From the NCBI RefSeq assembly GCF_028453695.1, contig NC_135777.1:20670796-20734795 (forward strand): 64,000 bases of DNA. The letters are read 5' to 3'. Shown one piece after another: positions 24,154-36,500 of the stretch. Position numbers and translations under genes: made by a program. Origin of the DNA: Augochlora pura. Taxonomy: Eukaryota; Arthropoda; Insecta; Hymenoptera; Halictidae. Every line of letters starts with the position of its first letter. The stretch's first letter is position 1. A model generated the notes under the pieces. That model was not told the DNA's origin and did no database searches. It was given only the letters and a program-made list of their open reading frames with translations.

Positions 24154-27100
24154 TCTCTACTCTATCTACTTTTTCTATTCTCTTTTTCTCACTTTTTCTC
24201 TCTCTCTCTATCTCTCTCTTTTTCTGTCCAATCCGCTTCCCTAACACGGTCTCCGCCGGCGCTGGTTTGATACGCGACGGTCTGATTCGCGCGAACATAA
24301 GTATATTCCCATAACGCGAGACACCGCGCGCGAACCGAGAAATTGGAAACGTTCTGCCCTTGTGAGAGAACGCGGCCTCTCTCTCTCTCTCTCTCTCTCT
24401 TTCTACGGCGTCGCGACGCGACGGCGTTATCGTTCCCGCGGATGGCCGTAGTTTCGATTTAAATATCGCGCTACTTGTAAAGCAGATTTTTATCCACCCG
24501 TTTCTCACCATCCGCGGGTTACTTCGCGAATTTATTTCGGCGTGCCGCGTCGAACGAGAAAATCGTGGCGCTCCGAGGAAAGCGGAATTGTCGCCGAGCA
24601 AATTCTTGTTGTCTGTTCGATCGCTTTCTTTTGAGTTGGTGGACGATTTACGGGCGATCGCTGCTTTTCTTCGGAGGAGGAAGGTGGTCGCAATTTTTAC
24701 TTAAATGACATCGGAATTTAGGGCATTTGTGTTTCGTTGTTTGTAAGGAAATTATCTCCTTTTGCGACGAGGAAAGTTTTGAATCCATCGATATCTAAAA
24801 TATCTATAGATGTTATTGATGTTAATATATTAGATGGTATTTTTTGTTAAGTGAGGATTGATTTTCTATATTTTTCCAATTTTGCATTTTTATAGAACAG
24901 TATACATATCATTGCCGAAAATATGATAGACTTCGATCGTGAAGTATTATTGTCTTAGGCGAGTTGAATTGTGTTATGTTAATTATAAGAGAAATTAATA
25001 ATAATAAAAATCGCATAATTTTTATTTTTACATATCACAATACCAAAAGAACACAACTGAAATTCCCATCGAATAATTCATTGAGGAATTCTTAACCATA
25101 AATTACAGATTCAGAAAAATCGCGGAATTCTAAATAAATAGAAATAAAATTTTAATCCTGAAATAATGAAGTTATTATTTATCGTTAAAAAGTGTAACGG
25201 TATGCCGAACACTGCAAAATTTCAAATTGAACTCGCCCCGAAGCGAAATAATTTTCGACCACCGAAAAGTATGGAAAATCGGCGGCAAAAATCACGTGAC
25301 GTATCAGTTTCGAAAAAGTGGACTTAATGCCCGCCTCTGTGATTCAGATAAATATTTTACAATTCGTTTTATTGACTCACGACTTCGCTGCAATCATGCG
25401 TAACAACGCGACGCAAAAATGCTATCAAAAATCCGTCGAACAAAAGCGAAATTTCAATGAAATCCGCTCATACACACTTCCGTGTGCCAACGACATCGTA
25501 TTAAATTTGATCAGACATCGACGGTTATTGTCATAATCTGTAAGAACTATCGAAACCAGCAAATACGATGGAAGCGGAAAATTATCCGCTTAATCCGAGC
25601 ATGATTTTATTAACTGATTACGAGTCGATGAAATTACAGGGTTCCTTGTTTCTCGTAAAAAGGACGGACCTCGTCGGCGCGGCGCATCTTTTACGATCAG
25701 CGATGCCTTGTTTCCTTAGTTTTTATTTAACGAGTCGGGCGGTATCAATCTTGATTTTAATAACACGAGCTTTATCACTCTTGTGTATTACGTGATTCAT
25801 ATTTTATTGATTTAAACCCCGCTCCCCCGCCGCGCGCGCTAGCCGTAAACTAGACTTTATAGAGCACTTATTTCCCCGCGCGAAATTACCCGATAACTTA
25901 AAAAATTTGTAAAAGTCGCGGTAACATATTTTCGGCTTTGCAGTACATTTTCATCGTGTTAATAATGCAGTTCCGCGGTTACCGCTGCGCCTTCGCCGCT
26001 TTCGCGAGATCCTTAAATTTCAATTTCTTCGTAAACACAGTGAAAGCTGAACGACGAAGAGACCGGCGATTTTAATTTCAATTTAAAATTGTTACGCGAT
26101 CGTTCGAAGTTCAAGGCGCGAAATAAAATACAAGATGGATTAAATTTCGATAAACTCGAACATAATTACCCTGTTTTGAATGTCTTTCATTCTATGCAAA
26201 TAAAAAAAAATAGCAAAGCATGAAAAAAATGTATCATAATTACACTGTGACGCTTTGACTACATGTTAGGTATGAACGTTCATCCGTTTCTTTAAGGAAT
26301 TAAATATTATTCTCTAGTTAGCAATATTTAAATATTAAAGCAGATTGTAAGCAGATAATAAATATAAAATTCCTTTTTCGTCGAAGAAATTAATGTGACT
26401 GACATGTTACCACGTGGATGATAAAATTATTTAACATTTAATTTTTACAAATTAACTTTTACGCTGATTAATTATAACGTCTGGATTTTATTAAGATTCG
26501 CGAGAGGCAAGAATATTAAGAATCGGTATTTGAAATTGATCGAGTGAAATATATATTAAATCCACGAAATTTCTAAGATTTTCATCGGGATCGTGAAAGA
26601 GTTAGACGGAGCGGCGAAAGTGGACACTTAAAGCCGTGGAACTGAATGTACCAGTATAGAGAGCGAATGTGTGGGTTAAATGACTCGCGCGGGTCTTTCG
26701 ATGCCGGCAATACGTTGGGGAGCCAACGAGTTAAGAAACGATTCCTGTCGTTCGTCCCGACGATGGCCACCCATTAACCCGTTAATTACGTTTCCCCCTC
26801 CCCCCTCGCGCAGCGATCTCTATTTACGAGTGGTCTCGGTCCGCGATTCAGAAATATTCGCTCGCGGCCGAAATTTATTGCTTCGTCCCGGGTTCCCTTT
26901 TGTCGCGGTAGCTTAACCCGCGGACAAAAGGCGCGGATCCGAAGACTGTAACGGCGTCGTAAAACGATCATTAAACCGGTATTCGTACAGTCGGCTAAAA
27001 TAGCAATTATATAATAGGCGGGCGCCCGGCGGGAACGGTAATTCTCGCTATTTGTTCGCCCGGCCCGTTTCGTCGCTTTCTTTGCCTCCGTTCGGCTCGC

Positions 27101-30100
27101 AACAATGAAACGAGACGGTCCCGAATTTACGGGGGTTCGCGAGCGGCCGCGTATTTACCGTACCAACAGCGTAAACGGGACGACACGGCGTGACACGGCC
27201 CGGCCCGACGCGACGCGACGCGACACGGCGCGCGGTGACTGCGGCGGCCTGGCGTCGCGGGACCAGCGCCGCGTTGCAAACTATCTTTAATCCACCTCGG
27301 GGCTTTGTTGTTCGTCGCGTTTCAGCTTTTCACGCGGTATCGCCCGGTGATCTGTCATTAGCCGACAAATTAATGAGCGACCGACACGACTCCTCGGACG
27401 AGTCGACGCACCCGCGGGGCGCGCCTCGCATCCTCCTAATCGCCCCGAGGCCGACCGTCGCTCGGAAATCGAACGAAGAAAGGGGCCGAGAGATCATCGG
27501 GCAATCACGGGGGAACGAAGAAAAACACGGTTAACCTAATTCGACTTCCCCTAAAACACCTAATTCCCCGTTCATTCCGCCGCGTGTACCCGCAGTATTA
27601 TCTTCGGCTCGGTCCACAGCGATTCGCGTAAGCCCTTAAGTCCACCCAGGCCATGGCTGGTATTAATTCGCAGTTCGAAACTGCGCGGCTCAAGTTTGAG
27701 AGCAAGAGAGACGGGGTAAGAGAGAAATACGAGAGAGAAAGAGAGATAGAGAGAGAGAGATATGAGAGGAGGCTGCCCAGGCCGCAGACTCGAACGCGAC
27801 ACGTTTTCGTATCGCGTCCACCGACGGCGTAAAGTTCCGGCACGACTTAATAAACACGCTTGCTACACCTTACCGACAACGTTCATGGTGGCGTAAACTA
27901 TGTCCGTGTGGAAGGATGGCGCGTCCGCCGATACCTCGCAGCTGTACACGCCCGCTGCGTTCAGCTCCAAATTCGTCAGGCTCAGCTGGGTCGAGTTGCT
28001 CTCGGTTTTCTGTAACAGAGCGCACACCCCCGATCGATTCGTCAGTGGCTTCCCGGACTGACGAAACTGAAATAAACAGGATTAGCCGCGGCGACCGGCT
28101 GGCTCTCGATGATCTTCAACGGAACCAGCCAGACCCCTCTTCACCCTCCGACCTCTTTTGTTCGACGCGATCTTATCGAGCAACGCGTTCGAATTACACA
28201 TTAACGAAACTTTTGTCAGATTAACCCTTTGCCGTGCTTTAACGAGTTGGACTCGCGATGGAGATTTATGACAATAACATGTTAGGTATAAACGTTCATC
28301 CGTTCCTTTAAGGAATTAAATATTATTCTCTTGTTAGCAGTATTTAAATATTAAAGTAGATTGTAAGCTGATAATAAATATAAAATTCCTTTTTCCTCGA
28401 AGAAATTAATGTGATGGAGAAAATTTTAGTAATTGCAAAGAAAATGGTACGGCAAGGGTTAAGCGAATATTCCAAGTTTTCCTGTTTGTGTCGAATTGTT
28501 GAAACAATATACTATAATTATAAGATCATTTCGAACCAAAGTAGAAGTATCTTCACTTTTATTATTTTTAATATAAAGCGAACAGTTATCACGCAAGCAT
28601 CATTGACTTGCGTAATTTTACTGGCCACGTCTAATTATCCGATTGGGTTCTGTCAAGATCATACGAGCTTTTTAACATTTGTTTAAACATTTGGATACGT
28701 GCGTCTTGTATGACATACCGTTGCACGAAAAATACCCTCTCGATTTTCTCTAACCATCCACCGCATGATGCATAGGACTGGATATGAAAAATTTTGTTCG
28801 AGGAACGAATAAGGGACGAGATTGTTTAAGATTATTTAAGCGAGACCGGGATTCAGGAGCGCATTTCTGGGACGGTTAAAAAGGGATTCGCCGGTTTGAT
28901 GCTGGAAAGTTGAGCAGACAGACGCGGGGGAACGCCGCGTAGAATGGCGACGCTTCCGGTTATAGCTGAGACCGAAAATGCAGGGTAGCATCCCCGCATA
29001 CAAAAGGTCAGTCTACACGACTGTTACTGAATTTAAGCAAAGGTTAAGAGGTCCTGAGCACCGGCCGAGGTCAGCCTTTCAACGGGTGAAAAGACGGACC
29101 GCATTCATTTAGGGAAACTGTGCTTGCGAGCATTATTTGCGAAATATAAAAGCTACTTAAAAACCGCACTGGTCGAAGGAACTTTCGCAGCTGACTGAGC
29201 TACGCTGACTTCAATTCACGACTTCTGCGCGACTTTTTGTTCGACACGGGGTTACCGTGTATGCCGGAAGAAGTCTCTTCGGACCTCTTCCGTAGATAAA
29301 ATTAGCACTCGTTTTCGTGCTTTGCAATTTTGCTAAGAAATAAACAGTGTTGCAAAGGGCGCAGTGGGTGCATTAATACAAGCTTTTTTCGAGGGGCGTT
29401 CGCGATGCTAAGTTTATTAAACATGAGATTGTCGATCTGCTATTTCTGCTGGAACTTCTTATTTTTGGGTTTTGAAGTTTGCTACTTAATTAATTCAAAA
29501 ACAGAAAAGATCTCTGTATAGAAGCTAGTACAGAAAGATATTTTATTTTCACCGTCAGACATCAAAAGGCTCCAAGGCTACTAATTTTGTACCAGTTTCC
29601 AGAATTTATTATAACCTAACACAAGTAAACGGAATGTTACTAAAATGCTTAGAGAAGAGTTAATCCAGCATTTGCTCTGTTAAAGTTCCACCGTCTGCAT
29701 TCGGTTTCATTAATTAATTCTCTCCGCCTCTACGAGAATTTTAGCGTTAACCAGCAAAAACATAAAGCGAACGCGCATTACGAATTACAAGCACACCTAC
29801 GAATAATATTTTCCAGCGGGCACCGACGCAGATCATTCCGACACGTTGACCAGCGTCTTTTTCGCGCACCCTTCGATACGCTTTCGGCACCGCGGATTTA
29901 TGACGGTGTCGCCGCGCGCGGGTTGCCCGAAAAAAAAAGGAAGCAGCGTCGGCGTCGGGGGAGAGCGGGGCCGCGCGCGTATGGGTGTGTACGTGTGCGA
30001 CGGGGTGTGCTGCGTGGTTAGCGAGCATCGATCAATCGACCGGAAGACAAAGACCCGCGGCCGATTCGCATTGTTCCCGTCGGGCAGCGGAACGGCCGTT

Positions 30101-30196
30101 GAATAATCCACGGTTGCGAAGACGGCAAACTGGACCAGCGTTCGCCTCTTCGCGATATCGATTCGGAATGACGGCGTTGCAGCCCAGTCACAGTCG

Positions 30197-30247
<51 letters not shown>

Positions 30248-30378
30248 TCGGTGTTCGAGCCAACAACGGCAGCGTGGCAGCGACGACGACGACGGCGACG
30301 GCGGCGTCAGCTAGTCAGCCAGCCAGCCACCCTCCGGCGTAGGGAGAGCTTCACGGTCCCGCGGAATACAGAGGCCGG

Positions 30379-30410
<32 letters not shown>

Positions 30411-33400
30411 TACTCTATCCCCCTCCGACGCAGTTTACGAGCAACATTACGCTCCGTAACGGCGTCCCGTCGGCCAGTTCCGCAGAATTCCGCGACGCGT
30501 TGCGCGATTTATTCGCTCGCTCGCGAAACCCCGCAGAGCGCGAGCCCGCGCGCGCACCGCGGAACCACCACGGGGAATACCGACGCGCGCGGCCCTCTTT
30601 CTCGCCCCGCGGAGAATTCTGTCGCGTACACGCGCCGCCCCGACCAATAGCGCGCGCGCGCGACTCGGTAAGCAACATCGTTCCGGCGAGGATTTAATAC
30701 TAAAGCCCGGAAAAGCAATTTTGCGCCGGTGTTACTTTTCCCTATTGTTTTTATTCCTTCTTTTTTTGTTTTTTTGTTTTCGTTGCCTACGTTTTTTCGT
30801 AATTTTCTAACGCGCCTTTTTCGGAGAATGCACAAAAGGGAGGGGGAGGGTGGGGGTCAGGTAGGCAGAGGGTGCGTCGAAGAGGGGGCGGGCAACGAAA
30901 ATAACGAGACACTTGCATGGTAAACGAAGGATTATGGAAAGCTTTCGCGGAATATTGCGGCCTGTCCGGGTACGTGCACCGTAGGGGGTGAGAAGGAGGG
31001 GGAGGGCTGGGAAGGGGTTGTTGTTACCCTGGAAATTCCGGTTTCCGACGGAATTTTATTTAGTTTTATTTTCCTTTTTTTTCTTTCTCGCCGCGCAACG
31101 GATTGTTCCGGAATTGACGGATCCTACGAGATACAAGCGCGCGCGGATTTCGTCGACGCGCGCGCGCGCGCGCGATGTTTTATTTATCGCGCGAAATTTT
31201 CATGTTGATCCGCGGTGATCTGCTTTATTCTTGAGATGAGCGATCGTTAATTGAACGGAGGTAGAATCGACGCGCGAATGTTATGTAGGGGGGGGGGGGG
31301 GAGGAGCTCGCGGGTTGCGCGTGACAATTCCTCCCCCGCCACGATCGATGAATCGGGACGAAATTGCAGCGCGGAACTGGTCAAGTTTTTTCGGCCGGAA
31401 ACCTGCTGTCGTTTGACCGGCAAGATTGATTTTATGAGTTCGGTGAGTTCTACCCTGATACGGGATTCGTGTCTGACGTGGAACGATCACAAGCAAATAT
31501 TCTACAAAACAGCAACATTCACGACTTCGGCAAAGCACTGGACATTGATGAAAAATGTGCGCGAGCTTCTTCTCTACGTTAAAAAATTAAATTTGGAGAG
31601 CATAGAACCGAACGACACTGAAAAATTCAGCGACCGTTGCGACTTATAAGGAATTTCTTCGATATTCCGAAGAATCACTGACATGGCCGCAAGGAGATAC
31701 TTATAGGTGCACGTATAATGGGCTTCTTATTAATTCAGAACCGCGATGGGGATCAATATGAAATTCATTAGAGGCGACCAATCGAATTAGTTCCGCGAAT
31801 CCCCGCATAATTACTATAATAATTCTGCTACAATAATCACAGGGCTAACGACCATCGGGAACAACATGAAATTAGCATCATGTCAAGAATATATACCATC
31901 AGACACTTCGGCGGCGTTGCTCCAGTGACGCGCGGTCTGTATTTAAACACGCGGCGGTCTCGTCATTCCGGTTACTTTATCGAACGTGCACACCGGGGAT
32001 AGGCATCGACGACGCTCTTGCCTTTTAACTCGTTTATAGAACACACGTCCCCTTAACAGGTTAACCCTTTGCGCTATAATAACGAGTCAGAGAAAGTGGC
32101 AAAGATTTCATGCAACGTCTGCTAAATATGAATATTATTTAATATAATTTCTTTTAAATCGAAATCAAATTGAATTCTTTTGTTATCAGAGACTAGAAAT
32201 GGAAGTAAATAAAGACAATATTAAGGTCTAATTAAGGGGATTATTAAGGACAAATAAGTGCTGATCAATGCAGCGTGAAAAGAATGTCAATTACTATGCC
32301 ACCCTCTGATTGCTGTGCCCTTACAATTTTGCTTGTATTTAAAAACGACATTACTGAACTAAAGGTATTAAATTTTCTCAATAAAATTTGACCTGTAATT
32401 TTCATAGTCGAATTAAAACATTAACTTCTTGAGACTTAGAAAATACCGAAGATAATTGTTTAAATTTCTGATATATGGTTTCATGTGTTTCTGCCTCGAT
32501 CTCGTCAAAACCCTTAGAACAAGAAAAATAATGCTTTCCAAAAAAGCTTCAATTATTGTATTCTCAAAACTCTTCTAAATTACATTTATATTAAAAATCA
32601 ACATATATTTTTAATATATATTTTAATATTGTAAGAAGTGCGATATAAGTGAAAGGAACTAATTTGTCGAAAACCTCGCGCGTCATTTTAACGGGGCACA
32701 GTAATTGACACACTTACCGTCGGCGTCTATTTCTAGAAAGAAGGTGTCTCGCACCGGCGCAACTGTTCCCGTAGACTTATTAAAACCCGCATCCGCTGTC
32801 GCACCTGTAAATATAGCGGCGACGCGACGACGCTTCCCCCGACGCGACACACAGCCGGTCTCTCTAAACATCGTTCTACCTTCGGTCTCTCAACGAACGC
32901 GTCCGACGACGAGTAACAATGTTTACGATGTCGGCGACGATAATGACAGAAGCGTCCCGGTAATCGATTCATCGGCGTCTCAAGGGCGGCTCTCTCTCTC
33001 TCTCTCACACACCCTAAACGCGAAACCGGCTCCCCCGGGTCCTCGTAAAAAGCTCGAACGACTCTCTCCCGGCTTAATCGACGCCGGGCGATTCCCTTTC
33101 TGATTTCCGCTCATTAGGCCGGGGCTCGGGGGTTCCGTAGGTCCGAGAGACCACCCGCGGTATAGTTCCATTGGAGGGGGGGGGGGGGGGGGAGAGGAAA
33201 ACGAGGGAGGACTTTCGGTATCTCGCCGCCATATTTCAGAAGAAACGTTCGGTTATTGTTCCATCCAACTTCCCGGCCACGATAAATCCCCGGACGTTGG
33301 TCTTGCCGCAGCCGGCGGCGTTTTTTCCGTCGTGGCGTCGGCCGTCGGGTCTGCTCCACGAAAAAGATTTCCCGCGCGGTGGAAGCTTCGTCGACCGCCG

Positions 33401-33490
33401 TCGACCCAGGGAAGCAAAGAAGAGACGGGGGAGAAAGATCGAGGAGGGTGTGTGGGGGGAGGGGGGAGGTCGGAGGAGAGGGCGGCCGGG

Positions 33491-33526
<36 letters not shown>

Positions 33527-36500
33527 ACGGAAACTCGATGCTCACCTTCACCGTCAAGTTCCCAATGGGGAAAGTCTTGACGACCGGGGTCTCGTTCGGG
33601 GCGTAGCGATAAAACTCTCGACCCCCTTTGTACCACTTGACGGCGTATAAAGGATCCCCCTCGGTGTCATACCAGCAGTTCAGTATCGCCGAGTCACCTT
33701 TCTTCACGGCCGTCGGTATCTGGATCCGCACTTCTCGCAAACCGGAGCAAATTCCTGCAACAGACAGGTGTTTCTATTTAGTGGCCGGCCTACTCGACGG
33801 CTTCGACTTTTCAGCCGAGCCCCCCTTCCATTCCGCCGTGCTCCCGCAATTGAGAGATCTCCGGCGGCGGACGGGCGACGAGTCGGGGTTAACACTTTCG
33901 CTATCGAAGACCGGTTTATGAGGAGTGAGAAATTACGCCGCGACAAATGACATAGTTGTATCGAAGTCAAAGAAAATTTTACAGAAATCGGGTGGAACGA
34001 TGATCAATTTTTTGTACGTTAATATTTAATGCTTCGGAATAAAAGGAAACATATTTTAGGCTCTTGAAAAATATGTAAATATATTGTCTAGTCATTTCAA
34101 CGAGAATATCACAATTCTATTAGTTTTGCCATTCGAATTGATTTAGGAAATTTTACAAAAGTGAGGTGAAGCGATGATAATTTTTTGTACGTTAAAATTT
34201 AATGCTTCGGAATAAAAGAAAATATATTTCAGGATTTTGAGAAGTACATAAATATATTATCAAGTCATTTCAACGAGAATATCACAATTATTACTTCTTT
34301 CATTTAAATTGATTTTTGTCAAATCAGATTGACGCACACAAGGCTCTTTTTCTAATAAATATTATCACATTTTTACATTATATGATGTTTCATTGACAAT
34401 AACAGATATTACTAGATAATAAAAATAGAATTGTTCTAAAGTCTCGGGTCGAATTCCCTAAAAATAGCAATGCTCTAGTAATTAAATATGAATACTCTGG
34501 TACTTAAAAATAGTGCCAAATTAGCATCAGGAAGGGATGGGGGGTTAATATTTCAGTTGCTGCGGTAATCTGTAAAATATGGATTGATTCGAACGAATTT
34601 ATTTTAATTGAGTCGGTTAATATTAAACAGGATGCATATCAATTTTTATCTCAGAAATTATTTGACAGATTCGGAGCGTACTTTTCTGTCTAAAAAGCTT
34701 GACATCTTTTAAAATATATTACGTGTCCAAGATTGTAGATGTATACTAATTTCGTGTAATTCTCCTTGGAAATGGTATCTTCGAAATTCAAAGAAAAACT
34801 ACCATATTTTTCAAATAATTATAATATACCTAAACCTTGAAACTGTCAATATATTAACGCATAAATGTCTCAAGCGAACTATGATTATTAAGAACAAGAA
34901 ATTCGTCAGATGGAAACAATATACACACTATATCGAAACCCATGAAATGGAATTAATTGTGCGAAAATATCGACAGAAAGAGTCTTGTAAAAGTCTAATT
35001 AATTATACGTAACCGATTATCAAAGAATCGGAGCCAACACGATTGCTAAAAGCTCGACGAAGAAGACATTGCGAATTTATTTCTGAAATGTATTTAATCC
35101 GGCAAATGTATGAATTTATTTCAAACGCGCCGCCACGGTAAAAGGGTTAAAAAGCATTTCATCGGTAATATCACGTGAAATGAAAAGGATATATAGTTAA
35201 TGCGAATCGTGTTAGCAATGATCGATTTTGAAATATTTAATTTGCCGGCGTATCGTATAATATTAAAATATTATTTCCGTCGGTGCTCGTCGCTGCCGTG
35301 AAAAACCAGTGCAGCGAATGGAAAAAAAAGGGGGGGGGGGGGAAGAGTTGCATAGTTGCGGCCCACGTTTCTTTTAGTGCCGTTGTTCGCGGCACACTAA
35401 TTATCAGCGAGAACCTATTAGGCTACTTGCGCAAAAAACTATTAGTTTAAAGGATATCCAAACTCCAACTTTGCAAAGTTGTGCCGCTGTTTACCGAAGT
35501 AATTACACGTGCTCTCTCGTATACACGCGCGCGTCTCCCGCCTCCCCTCCCCCTCCCTCCCCCACCCCCTCTCGCAGCGCAAACTTTACGGCAAAATATA
35601 CCTTTTATGGTAATTGTTTTATTTGCACAAGTATTCATGCTTGTCCCCGTTGGGGATGAAAATCTACGGTACCCGCGGCGTTCTATTTTGTTCGTGCGTG
35701 CCCGCCCGCGATATAATCCTACACCGTTTTCAAGCTTTTTAACTGTTTACCCCGAAATACGCATCGAACTGCAGCGCGGAAATTCTGATCCCAAAATTAT
35801 TCGCACTTCAACCGGTGTACAGCCCTTGATGAAAATCACGTGGGCTGTTTCCCGGTCATTTTTTTTTTTGCCGTTCGCATTAGATTAAAAAGAATCGTTC
35901 GAAACGAATGTGATTATTCCGTCGATGGCAACGTATCATTCTAACCTAAAAATACCTTTCTAAAAGTCGAATTTATATTATATTGCGCGCCTACATATAC
36001 TTAAGTGATTAAATTTTAGTACTCGGATGTCCTCTCACGGAACGCGTAACAAAATCGCTGACCATAATAGCACTTTCTAAATTAACAATCCCTCGGCTAA
36101 TAGAATCTTGTACCAAACTCTATTTAGATGGAGTATTACTTATTACTGTGCGAACAAATGCGCCGAGTCTTCAAAGCTAATCTGAGACGATTCGCCGAGT
36201 GCAAATTGTTTAAATATTTATAGTAAAAGACCTGTATTTTATTCTGACTCAAAGCCACGGAATAACGTTCGTATTTAATAAGTTATCACAGTAAATCTCC
36301 GTTCATAGCGTAAATAAACGGCGAAAGGTTATTTGACTTAATTCGAATATTAGAAGATTTTATGGTCACTCATAATTAGGAAAAATAGTTCTAATAGTAG
36401 AAAAATAGTATAACAATCTTTACACCTGAAAACTGGAAAACATTTTTTCTTCAAAATTTTTCCATAGAGATAAACAACTGTAAATAAATTGTCCACCACG

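Larger units (their letters stand above)
22291..27873 (-). other. Beat intron 3 (5.6 kb)
   Basis: The first 2 kb on the plus-strand side (22.4-24.4 kb) is dense in CT and GA microsatellites and includes a C25 run. The middle (24.7-26.6 kb) is AT-rich and holds a truncated TTAA-element copy at 26262-26400. 26.7-27.6 kb is GC-rich without recognisable coding. Confidence 0.8.
28010..33545 (-). other. Beat intron 2 (5.5 kb)
   Basis: Contains TTAA elements at 28221-28462 and from 32061, GA/CT tracts at 30201-30241 and 30380-30412, an alternating CG tract at 31157-31174, a G14 run at 31288-31301, and an exon-like segment with good splice signals at 32717-32803. No recognised coding sequence. Confidence 0.8.

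Noticed and set aside
23009..24314. Ser/Leu- and Arg/Glu-rich open frames
   Set aside because: Direct translations of CT and GA microsatellites.
35136..35150. Isolated GGTAAAAGGGTTAA resembling the right end of a TTAA element
   Set aside because: No matching left end found within a plausible distance.
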